Shown one piece after another: positions 7,309 to 14,131 of a stretch of 14,131 bases of DNA. This DNA comes from an uncultured Pirellula sp. GTDB taxonomy: Bacteria > Planctomycetota > Planctomycetia > Pirellulales > Pirellulaceae. The notes under the pieces were generated by a model. It did no database searches and had not been told where the DNA came from. It was given only the letters and a program-made list of their open reading frames with translations. The translations under genes were made by a program, and so were the position numbers. The DNA is taken from contig CAILTZ010000319.1 in the NCBI GenBank assembly GCA_903837255.1, positions 1 to 14,131 on the forward strand, read 5' to 3'. Numbering within the stretch: the first letter of the stretch is position 1; every line of letters begins with the position of its first letter.

Positions 7309-8024
7309 CACTCATCTCCTTCGGTCGATGTAGAACCCTTTTTCTCGGCCAGCACTGCGAGCAATGCCGAGAGGGATTCTGGATTTGCAAGGTGAGCGAT
7401 CAAAGGGCGAATGAGGATCTCCTGCTGGGCATCAACTTCCGAAACGATCCCGTGTGTTTTGAGTTGATCGAGCAAGTGCAACAATCGGTTCTCGTTCTTG
7501 GCATCGCTTCCGGAGTCTCCAAAGTAGGTCAAAAACATCGGCAGCAGTTCGTCGACCGAGAGCTTTGCTGCCGATTGCCCAACACCATACTCTTGTTCAT
7601 GCATGGCGAAGGCTTGCCTGAGAATCGCGACGAGCAAAGACTGTTCGAGCGTCAAACGCTGCTTGCGGACCAAGGGGTGGTTCCAAGCCTCCTCGTCCGA
7701 GGCGCTTGATGCATCCGGCTTGGCGACCACCAGAAACGCTACCCCGCGATGGGAGTCGACTCGGAGTGCCAGGTCCAGGGTTTCGAGGGTCTTATTGATC
7801 GCCTCGATCTGCACGCTGACGCTGCGGAAAAGGTCATGCCTCTGGGATTCTTCGATGAAACCTTGTCTGAGCAACTCCAGGACAGCAACTTTGAGTTCGC
7901 GCGGTGTTGCGCTCGAGGGCTCCGTTTGGATTGGTTCAACGCTGTTTTCAAACGAGGTCGTTTGCTCCTGATCGGGAGGCTCGTTTTGGGGATCTTGGGC
8001 CATGCGATCAAAGATGTTGCTCAT
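7308..8024 (-). CDS. jetB: Wadjet protein JetB, MukE-like KITE subunit
   Basis: JetB is the small KITE-type (winged-helix) accessory subunit that binds the kleisin JetA in the Wadjet complex. The 238-residue product has a disordered acidic/Gln/Pro-rich N-terminus (residues 1-40). A DUF4194-like fold follows: a helical segment LKVAVLELLRQGFI (44-57), a strand-rich part GVAFLVVAKPD (94-104), then helices around 125-200 and the end IRPLIAHLANPESLSALL. Both ends fit the operon: the ATG overlaps the jetA stop as ATGA (8021-8024), and the TGA overlaps the jetC start. Identification rests on this fold pattern plus position between clear jetA and jetC. Sequence motifs in this family are weak on their own. 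Confidence 0.9.
   Translation of the reverse strand: MSNIFDRMAQDPQNEPPDQEQTTSFENSVEPIQTEPSSATPRELKVAVLELLRQGFIEESQRHDLFRSVSVQIEAINKTLETLDLALRVDSHRGVAFLVVAKPDASSASDEEAWNHPLVRKQRLTLEQSLLVAILRQAFAMHEQEYGVGQSAAKLSVDELLPMFLTYFGDSGSDAKNENRLLHLLDQLKTHGIVSEVDAQQEILIRPLIAHLANPESLSALLAVLAEKKGSTSTEGDE
7316..7321 (-). promoter_or_regulatory. Strong Shine-Dalgarno of jetC inside the jetB 3' end
   Basis: AAGGAG on the minus strand is the best ribosome binding site in the operon. It lies 7 nt before ATG 7308 and 4 nt before GTG 7311, so it decides the start in favour of ATG. It may raise translation of the SMC subunit relative to its partners, which is an inference. Confidence 0.6.
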
Positions 8025-9511
8025 TCCAAACTCTCTACCTTCAGGTCCTGGACATCGGCACTTGCCAATTCAACCCAAGGCACTTCGAATCGTGTGTCTC
8101 CTTCTAGCGGATCATGCACGTCGAGGCATTGGGCTCCTTGGCCGAGCTCCAGTCCTGCTTGTCGAGCCATGGCCAACCAAAACGCAAGTGTCTCAAGATC
8201 GTGTGTCGGAGGGATGGCCTTGGCCAATTGAGCGATCGTAAGTTTTTCCCCGGTTTGCTGAAGTGTTTCGAGGGTCCTTCGAAACAGTTCTTCGCGGTCC
8301 ATGGCGCGATAAGCCCGCCAGAACTCGTCCCCCATCGATGCAGGGTCGGCTTGAAACTCATCGAGCTCCAAATCGGACTCTTGCTTGCCCTCGATCTGTT
8401 TGGGGAGCAAGCGTTCGATCAGCGGCAGATTCCCGGCACTGATCGCCTGTGGAGGCAAGGGGCTGTCGGAGCGCCGCAGTTTTTGCGACTGCCAATCGAG
8501 CTCCAAGGCGATCTGAAAAATATCTTGGAGCAATGCACCTACGCGCAGCTGTTCGTTGGCGAGTCCCGATTTGAGGAAGCCTCGTACATCGCGCTCACTG
8601 TGCGATCGAGCTTGGATCACTCGCTCGGACTCATGGACCAGCCTCGAGACGAGTTGCTTGAGCTCTGCCCTCTGCTTTCTCGATAGGGCCTTGTCGGTAT
8701 TGCCATTCTCCAGAATCGATCGAATCCGGGACTTCATCTCTTGGAGTTCGGAGGATTTTACAAGCTGAGCATAGAAGCTCTCGAAGACTTGGCCCTCGAT
8801 GGTTTGGACCAATTGCTCGTGGCCGTTGAGGAGCTCATCGACGATTTGGCCTCGGTTCTGATTCTCCGAGATGATGCGTTGGCGCAACTGCCGGTCGGCT
8901 TCGCGGTAGGAGTCCTCGACGCGTCGAAAGTCGGCCTGCAAACTCATGGCCAATTGATATACCTCTCGGATCCCCTCTTCGGCTTTCTTGCCGTCGAGCA
9001 CATCGAAGATGCCGGCTTGGACCGCTTTGAGTTCCTCGGCAAGCAGGTTCATCCGTGCTTGGATAGCGCGTTCTCGGTCGTTCTGGCTGCGGCTCAGTTG
9101 AATCTCGAGCAGCTCGATGGCACGCTGGACGGTCCCGAGCCTCGAGGCCGTCGAGGTCATCGTCTGGTCCTCGAGCGAATCGAGGAACAGCAGGGCCCTT
9201 TGGAATGCGTCGGTCGCAAGAATCTTGCCGTCGCGCTCGACGATCAGCCCGCGTTTGATCCACTGGCGAATCTCCCTGCGGGCTGCCAGGGGATGATCAT
9301 CCCCGAGGTCGAACTCCGAGTCGTTGGCATAATCCGCAAAGACGGCGGCCAAGCGTTCGACGGCATCCTCAAAGACCACGCCGCTTGGACTCGATTCGAT
9401 CAAGCTCTTGAGGCTCGCAAGGATCAATGGACCTTTGGGAGAAGCCAGCAGCGACCAAGCTGGGTGATTGCGTCGCAGCGAGATGTACTTCGATACTGTT
9501 TCTCTCGCCAT
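8021..9511 (-). CDS. jetA: Wadjet protein JetA, MukF-like kleisin subunit
   Basis: JetA is the kleisin-like subunit that bridges the JetC heads and recruits JetB. The 496-residue product begins with the DUF3375 pattern (KYISLRRNHPAWSLL, residues 8-22). A winged-helix-like N-terminal domain to about 120 follows, with RQWIKRGLIVERDGKI at 82-97. A long helical, coiled-coil-prone middle covers about 125-310, and a C-terminal winged-helix-like part (LTIAQLAKAIPPTHDLETLAFWL) lies near 410-460. It is the first gene of the jet operon, with 152 bp upstream before arfB. No good Shine-Dalgarno precedes the ATG. TATAAA (9574-9579, minus strand) is a possible -10, but the nearest -35-like TTGAAA (9594-9599) is only 14 bp away, so I do not call a promoter. 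Its stop overlaps the jetB start. Confidence 0.93.
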   Translation of the reverse strand: MARETVSKYISLRRNHPAWSLLASPKGPLILASLKSLIESSPSGVVFEDAVERLAAVFADYANDSEFDLGDDHPLAARREIRQWIKRGLIVERDGKILATDAFQRALLFLDSLEDQTMTSTASRLGTVQRAIELLEIQLSRSQNDRERAIQARMNLLAEELKAVQAGIFDVLDGKKAEEGIREVYQLAMSLQADFRRVEDSYREADRQLRQRIISENQNRGQIVDELLNGHEQLVQTIEGQVFESFYAQLVKSSELQEMKSRIRSILENGNTDKALSRKQRAELKQLVSRLVHESERVIQARSHSERDVRGFLKSGLANEQLRVGALLQDIFQIALELDWQSQKLRRSDSPLPPQAISAGNLPLIERLLPKQIEGKQESDLELDEFQADPASMGDEFWRAYRAMDREELFRRTLETLQQTGEKLTIAQLAKAIPPTHDLETLAFWLAMARQAGLELGQGAQCLDVHDPLEGDTRFEVPWVELASADVQDLKVESLE

Positions 9512-9663
9512 GGGATTCGATGGGGTGGTGGGCTGTTCCCTCAGGGTTCGATCAATTTTTTGCTACCAACAGGTTTATACGGACTGGGTCGAGTTTCAAC
9601 AGATCGCCGGAGTCAATTCGCTGATTTTCCGAAGTTTCATCCAAAACCAGGGAGGATTTGGGG

Positions 9664-10086
9664 TTATTCCCAGCGTTCGTTCCGCCCCCGCTTTTTCTCG
9701 CCCGTGAGCTTTTTGTCCGAGAGCCGGCGACGGCGAGCCCCGGCACTGGGCTTGGTCTCCTTGCGTACCACGACCGGTTTAAGGGCTTCGAGCACCAAAC
9801 CGCGCAGCAAATCGCGACATGCTTGCAAGTTCCTGGGTTGTTCCCGATGGACTTGGCAATGGATCTTCAACAAACCCTCATCGGTGATCCGCGAAGCGGC
9901 CAGTGCCTGCAAGCGAGTCAGCGTCGTAGGGTAGAGCGCCTGGGTCTGGTTCAAATCCCAGATCAAGGTCGCCTTGGTGTTGACTTTATTGACATTCTGT
10001 CCCCCTGGCCCGCCGCTTCGGGAATAAACCGCTTGCAGTTCGCTGGCGGGAATCGTTAAATAGTGAGTGACGATGAGGTCTTCCAT
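9664..10086 (-). CDS. arfB: Peptidyl-tRNA hydrolase ArfB (YaeJ-like), ribosome rescue
   Basis: ArfB enters stalled ribosomes that lack a stop codon and hydrolyses the peptidyl-tRNA. The 140-residue product, near the family's usual size, has the release-factor catalytic loop SRSGGPGGQNVNKVNTK around residues 22-38 with GGQ at 28-30. It ends in a strongly basic tail (about 105-140, rich in Lys/Arg) that in ArfB proteins occupies the empty mRNA channel. It lacks the codon-recognition domains of RF1/RF2, which separates it from true release factors. The start is the first ATG after a 27-bp gap to the divergent gene; no strong Shine-Dalgarno is seen. It is on the same strand as the jet operon, 152 bp upstream, with no obvious functional link to it. 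Confidence 0.92.
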   Translation of the reverse strand: MEDLIVTHYLTIPASELQAVYSRSGGPGGQNVNKVNTKATLIWDLNQTQALYPTTLTRLQALAASRITDEGLLKIHCQVHREQPRNLQACRDLLRGLVLEALKPVVVRKETKPSAGARRRRLSDKKLTGEKKRGRNERWE

Positions 10087-10100
10087 GGTGGTGCTTTAAT

Positions 10101-10104
10101 AAGG
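10101..10104 (+). promoter_or_regulatory. Ribosome binding site of the PQQ-like propeller gene
   Basis: AAGG lies 9 nt before the ATG at 10114. It falls within the 27-bp divergent gap to arfB, so the promoters of the two genes must overlap or lie inside each other's 5' ends. Confidence 0.4.
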
Positions 10105-10113
10105 TAATGGGTC

Positions 10114-11640
10114 ATGCGTGAGTTGGCGACAAGTTCCGACCGATTTTTCAGCCGCAAACCATGGAAAGCTACCCAAAGAGCTTGCCGATGGGTCCTGGCC
10201 TTTTGGATCATTCACCTGGGGTGCCTGGACCTAGGTTTCGGACAAGAAAAGAAATCCACGCAAAATGGTGAGGCTCTATCCCTCGAGGCTCGATCAGCTC
10301 AGGGGCTTTCGCTCTGGACACGGTCCAAAGGTCAAGACTGGCCCCGCATGCTTGGGGTTCACTACGATTCGAAAAGTCCCGAAACCGGGATTCTCACCCA
10401 GTGGCCCAAAGAGGGTCTAAAGGTCGTTTGGTCGCAAAAAACTGGTACAGGCTACGGCAACGGCGTGGCGGCTTTGGGCCGATGGTTCCAGTTCGATCGA
10501 TTCGGAAACTCCGAGCGGCTCAGTTGCTATGAGGCTCAGACGGGCAAATTCCTTTGGAAGTGGGAAGCCAGCGTCGTGTATCAGGACGCTTATGGATACA
10601 ACGACGGGCCGCGTTGTAGCCCTTTGGTCGACGGCCGCAACGTGTACGTCTACGGCGTGGCTGGCAAGCTGGCGTGCATCGACATCGAAACCGGCAAAGA
10701 GGTCTGGCAAAAGAATATCAACAGCGAGTACGGCGTGGTCCCAAACTTTTTCGGGGTCGGTGCCAGCCCCATCGTCTACAACGATCTGCTGATTGTCATG
10801 GTCGGGGGGAGTCCCAAGCGAAGTTTTTTTTCAGGCTCTCCGACGATCAACGATATGCCTAGTGCCAAACCCGATGGCACCGGCATGGTGGCGTTGGACA
10901 AAAGGACCGGCAAGGAGGTCTACCGCGTTGGGAATTACCTAGCTAGTTATTCGGCTCCGATCATCGCCAAGCTATCCGGTGAGGATTCCGGTGAGGATTA
11001 CTGCGTGAGCTTGATGCGAGAGGGGCTGTTGGTTTTCCGCGCCAAGGATGGAACGGGGGAAAAGTTTTTTCCTTTCCGAGCTGCGATGCTCGAAAGCGTT
11101 AACGCCGCTAGTCCGCTGGTCTTTGGCAACAAGATCTTCATCTCGGAGGCTTACGAAATCGGCAGTGCCCTGCTGGAGTTTACCGGTTCGGAGCTCAAGC
11201 TCCTGTGGCGGGATACCGAAGGCCGCCAAAACCAGTTGATGCGTACCCACTGGACCACCCCGCTTTTGCACCAGAACCGGCTGTATTCGAGCAGTGGCCG
11301 AAATTCACCCGACACGGATATTCGCTGCATCGAACTTCAGGGCGCACAAGCACCCAAGCTGGTTTGGAGCAAACGGAATCGAGATCGCGGGACCGGGCTG
11401 ATCGTCGATGGGCATTGGCTGTGGCTAGGAGAGTTTGGCAAAGTGCACCTGTTGAAACTCGGATCGATGGAGCATGAGCTGCTCGCCGAAATGGATCTGC
11501 AGATGACAACCCTTGAGAACTCCAAGGAACCCATGGTAAATCCGCCGAGTTGGGCACCACCGGTTTTATCGCACGGACTATTATTTGTGCGGGGCGCCGA
11601 TCGCGTCATTTGCTTGGAACTGATCCCTGAATCAAACTGA
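10114..11640 (+). CDS. Secreted PQQ-like beta-propeller repeat protein
   Basis: A 508-residue exported protein of the PQQ-binding-like (BamB/quinoprotein-type) beta-propeller superfamily. Residues 1 to about 44 form a signal peptide: basic KPWKATQRACR, a hydrophobic core WVLAFWIIHLGCL, and likely cleavage after GFGQ. Blade-type motifs recur through the rest: the tryptophan-docking pattern appears as TGKFLWKWE and IETGKEVWQKNI, and a later blade as ALDKRTGKEVYRVG. I see no dehydrogenase catalytic set and no haem-binding CxxCH, so I do not call it an alcohol dehydrogenase. It may be a scaffold or binding protein. It stops 11 bp before the EutBC gene on the same strand and is probably co-transcribed with it. 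Substrate unknown. Confidence 0.85.
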   Translation: MRELATSSDRFFSRKPWKATQRACRWVLAFWIIHLGCLDLGFGQEKKSTQNGEALSLEARSAQGLSLWTRSKGQDWPRMLGVHYDSKSPETGILTQWPKEGLKVVWSQKTGTGYGNGVAALGRWFQFDRFGNSERLSCYEAQTGKFLWKWEASVVYQDAYGYNDGPRCSPLVDGRNVYVYGVAGKLACIDIETGKEVWQKNINSEYGVVPNFFGVGASPIVYNDLLIVMVGGSPKRSFFSGSPTINDMPSAKPDGTGMVALDKRTGKEVYRVGNYLASYSAPIIAKLSGEDSGEDYCVSLMREGLLVFRAKDGTGEKFFPFRAAMLESVNAASPLVFGNKIFISEAYEIGSALLEFTGSELKLLWRDTEGRQNQLMRTHWTTPLLHQNRLYSSSGRNSPDTDIRCIELQGAQAPKLVWSKRNRDRGTGLIVDGHWLWLGEFGKVHLLKLGSMEHELLAEMDLQMTTLENSKEPMVNPPSWAPPVLSHGLLFVRGADRVICLELIPESN

Positions 11641-11651
11641 TTGGCATCACC

Positions 11652-13970
11652 ATGTGGCATTCTACTGTCAGTCTTTCGCGCCGCAGGGTTTTGCAAACCG
11701 GGTTGCTCTCGGCTGCGAGCGTTCCTCTCGGCGCCCAAGCTTTGGCTCAGCAGACGGCTCTGTCTGCATCGCTCCAGGTCTTGCCCGAGCCGCTAGCCAA
11801 CGAGGATTTGGTCGCATATGTCCATCGCATCGCCGGCGGCTGGGACATCGGTTTGTATCGCCGGGTGCTCGGTGCTGCGAACGAATACAAAGAGGGTGAC
11901 GAAATCATCGGGGTCTGTGCCAAGACCCCTGCCGAGCGAACCTTGGCGCGGCGATTGCTCGAGCAAACCACTCTGGGTCAGATCGATTCACATCCACCTT
12001 TCGAGGACCGGATGCTTGAGGTCGTACGAGGCGGCCAACGTTCGATTCAGACCAAGCAGATACAGTGTTGGACGCTCGGGCAGTTAAAAACCTTTTTGCT
12101 CGAGCAAAGCGAATCGGAAGTCCATGCGATTCGGCCCGGTCTTTCGAGCGATTCGATCGCTTGCGTCGTGAAACTCATGAGCAACCAGGAGCTTACCGAG
12201 ACAGGGCGCAAGGTTTTTAATCCCCTAGGTGGCTCGCAGCTAGGGGCCCGAGGCTACATGGGGGCCCGCATCCAGCCAAATTCACCGACCGATCATCCGG
12301 ACGATATCCGCTGGCAAGTCTTCAACGCGTTCGCTTTTGCTGTAGGCGATGTTCTTGTAGGAACGAACCCCGTTTCTAGCGAACCGGAGTCGGTGGCGTT
12401 GGTCGAAGCGACGCTCAAAGATGTTTTGGACACGTTCAAAATCAGCGACACGATCCCTCACTGCGTCCTGGCTCATATCGACATCCAAGCCCAGCTCGAG
12501 CGCACACAGGCCGGCTCGACGGCGCTTTGGTTTCAGAGCATCGCCGGTTCGGATGCAGCCAACGGCACGTTTGATGTGACTCTCGACAAGATGCTGCGTC
12601 ACGCCCAGGACAAGACCGGCAAGTTTGGATTGTATTTCGAGACTGGCCAAGGGGCGGATTTCACCAACGGCCATGGGTTCGGGACCGACATGCTCGTGCA
12701 CGAGTCTCGCAAGTACGGGTTGGCCAGGAGTCTGAGCCAGGTCTTGAGCCAGTCCAAGCAGCAGCGGGGCGAAAGCTCGGACGCTTGGGTCCACCTCAAC
12801 GACGTTGCGGGTTTCATTGGCCCAGAGGTTTTCCGCAACCGCGAGCAACTCGTGCGATGCTGTTTAGAGGACATCGTCATGGGCAAGCTCCATGGTCTGA
12901 TGATCGGCTTGGACGTGTGCACGACGCTGCATATGGATGTGTCGCTCGATGATCTCGGGTGGTGCATCGATCAGATCATGCCGGCCAACCCCGGCTACTT
13001 GATGGCCTTGCCCACCCGCATCGACCCCATGCTTGGGTATCTGACGACCGGATATCATGACCACGTGCATATTCGCGAAAAGTTTGGGTATCGGGTCAAC
13101 GATGCGATGTGGGAATTCTTTAAAGAGCTTGGTGTGATCGACCGGCAGGGCAAGCCCACGGAGCATTTTGGGGATCCGAGCTGGGTGTATCTGGCGTATT
13201 GCCGTCGGCGCTCGGATGATCGAGCCCAGCAGGTGATACTCGCTGAGGCCCAAGACAGGATCGCTCAGGTGCGCCAGCGGGGCGTGTTTATTTCTCAGGG
13301 GCATGGCCAGCAAGTCTCGAGGTTGGATCGGGATTTGGATGAGCACATCCATCGAATTTACGACGATGCCAAGAAGTGCATTTGGGCCGAGCTTCCCGAG
13401 GATTTTGAGGGGACGATCCCGGGCGGGGTCCAAGTCCGCACGCTATCGGTCGATCGCAACGACTACATCTTGCATCCGGTTTCCGGAGAGACGCTCTGTG
13501 CCGAGACGATTGATGGGCTAGAGAAGCTCAGAGACGAACATGGGGAAAAGTATGACACGCTGATTGTAGTTTCCGATGGGCTCAACGCGCTTGCGAATAC
13601 CTCTGGAGATCAAGCCCGGGAGTTGATCGAGCACTTGCGAAGCGAGCTTGGTTCCGACGGTCGGCGTGTGGCTCCCGAGGTTTTCGTCATTCGATCCGGA
13701 CGGGTACGGGCCGGATATCGGCTTGGCGAAACGATGTTTCGAGATAGGTCGGGTCGCTTACAGATTCTGCATATTGTCGGAGAGCGGCCCGGGAGTGGTC
13801 ATCGGACGTTATCGATTTACATCACCAGTGCAGACGGGAGCGATTGGACAGAGTCATCGAAGGTCGATCACAACATCACCAAGGTTGTCTCTGGGATTGC
13901 GCATACGGCGCTGTTGCCTGGTCTGGGAGCCCAATCGGCCTCGCGGATTCTGCGAGGGCTTGTTGGGTAA
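11652..13970 (+). CDS. eutBC: Ethanolamine ammonia-lyase, fused large (EutB) and small (EutC) subunits with Tat-like leader
   Basis: This enzyme uses adenosylcobalamin to convert ethanolamine to acetaldehyde and ammonia. The 772-residue product joins both subunits. EutB spans about 40-520, with ARIQPNSPTDHP (R206, Q208), GTNPV (N239), YFETGQG (E330) and IDPMLGY (D458), which align with residues lining the ethanolamine site in enterobacterial EutB. It ends with FGDPSWVYLAYCRRR. EutC spans about 590-772, with VVSDGLNA (639-646), SGRVRAGYRLGE (682-693) and VGERPGSG (709-716). Residues 520-590 form a linker or divergent EutC N-terminus. Unusually, residues 8-34 (SLSRRRVLQTGLLSAAS..., then AQALAQ) look like a twin-arginine signal, although EutBC is normally cytoplasmic or inside a microcompartment. 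No eut shell, reactivase or transport genes are visible. It lies 11 bp after the propeller gene. The ribosome binding site is weak. Confidence 0.92.
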   Translation: MWHSTVSLSRRRVLQTGLLSAASVPLGAQALAQQTALSASLQVLPEPLANEDLVAYVHRIAGGWDIGLYRRVLGAANEYKEGDEIIGVCAKTPAERTLARRLLEQTTLGQIDSHPPFEDRMLEVVRGGQRSIQTKQIQCWTLGQLKTFLLEQSESEVHAIRPGLSSDSIACVVKLMSNQELTETGRKVFNPLGGSQLGARGYMGARIQPNSPTDHPDDIRWQVFNAFAFAVGDVLVGTNPVSSEPESVALVEATLKDVLDTFKISDTIPHCVLAHIDIQAQLERTQAGSTALWFQSIAGSDAANGTFDVTLDKMLRHAQDKTGKFGLYFETGQGADFTNGHGFGTDMLVHESRKYGLARSLSQVLSQSKQQRGESSDAWVHLNDVAGFIGPEVFRNREQLVRCCLEDIVMGKLHGLMIGLDVCTTLHMDVSLDDLGWCIDQIMPANPGYLMALPTRIDPMLGYLTTGYHDHVHIREKFGYRVNDAMWEFFKELGVIDRQGKPTEHFGDPSWVYLAYCRRRSDDRAQQVILAEAQDRIAQVRQRGVFISQGHGQQVSRLDRDLDEHIHRIYDDAKKCIWAELPEDFEGTIPGGVQVRTLSVDRNDYILHPVSGETLCAETIDGLEKLRDEHGEKYDTLIVVSDGLNALANTSGDQARELIEHLRSELGSDGRRVAPEVFVIRSGRVRAGYRLGETMFRDRSGRLQILHIVGERPGSGHRTLSIYITSADGSDWTESSKVDHNITKVVSGIAHTALLPGLGAQSASRILRGLVG

Positions 13971-14131
13971 TTGAGCCCGGTCGGTTTAAGCCCTGGACAG
14001 GCGGCACATGGTGGAGGTTCGGACTGGGCTAAATTCCTCAGGATTGACAGATAGTACGGCAACCCCGAAAAAATGTTCAGGTTTTCCCTAAAAAAACCGT
14101 TAAGTGTCTCTACGCGTTTCGTCGGTTAACC
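13971..14131. other. Intergenic right edge
   Basis: No open frame here has recognisable content. It contains a TTGACA (14044-14049) without a matching -10 at normal spacing, an AT-rich stretch with several A-runs, and the palindrome GGTTAACC at the very end (14124-14131). It probably carries the 3' end of the propeller-EutBC transcript and the upstream region of a gene beyond the window. Confidence 0.5.

Noticed and set aside
9574..9599. Possible jetA promoter (TTGAAA and TATAAA on the minus strand)
   Set aside because: The spacing is 14 bp rather than 16-18 and the -35 is weak. It is mentioned under jetA only.
8741..9934. 397-codon plus-strand open frame across the jetA and arfB region
   Set aside because: It is antisense to the clear jetA and arfB genes, has no recognisable domain, and spans two unrelated genes. 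It is a shadow of their codon composition.
10114..11640. PQQ-dependent alcohol dehydrogenase that would feed on ethanolamine products
   Set aside because: The propeller motifs are present, but the Ca/PQQ catalytic residues and haem motif that define dehydrogenases are not visible, so only the fold is claimed.
14091..14109. Possible terminator after eutBC (GGTTTT...AAAACC)
   Set aside because: The stem is only about 6 A/T-rich base pairs, lies 120 bp past the stop, and has no following T-run on the plus strand.

Overview
The window reads as a stretch of a planctomycete chromosome, most likely from the Rhodopirellula/Pirellulaceae side. This is an inference from moderately high GC, few strong Shine-Dalgarno sequences, a secreted PQQ-like beta-propeller protein, and a fused EutB-EutC ethanolamine ammonia-lyase with a twin-arginine signal. 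No rRNA, tRNA or marker gene is present to prove it.

The left two thirds is a defence island, all on the minus strand. Reading right to left (transcription order), positions 9511 to 2610 hold a compact operon: jetA, jetB, jetC, jetD, then a short metallophosphoesterase-like cistron. This is a complete type I Wadjet system, the SMC-based anti-plasmid complex. JetA is the kleisin-like subunit, JetB the KITE-like subunit, JetC the SMC ATPase and JetD the Toprim nuclease. Every junction is a 1-4 base stop/start overlap, including the one into the last cistron. That cistron keeps only the N-terminal metal-binding half of a calcineurin-like phosphoesterase. About 490 bp of apparently non-coding DNA with small palindromes follows (2119-2609).

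After it come a small helix-turn-helix protein (1918-2118) and hsdM (1-1892), the methyltransferase subunit of a type I restriction-modification system, cut by the left window edge. hsdS and hsdR would be expected beyond that edge. A 14-bp tandem repeat (182-214) sits in frame inside hsdM.

The right third looks unrelated to defence. arfB (ribosome rescue, minus strand) lies upstream of the jet operon. Divergent from it, with a 27-bp gap, start a signal-peptide-bearing PQQ-like propeller protein (10114-11640) and, 11 bp after its stop, a 772-aa EutB-EutC fusion with a Tat-type leader (11652-13970). The last 161 bp hold no gene that I can support.

The items most worth following up are the phosphoesterase cistron coupled to jetD, the Tat-tagged EutBC fusion, and the repeat inside hsdM.
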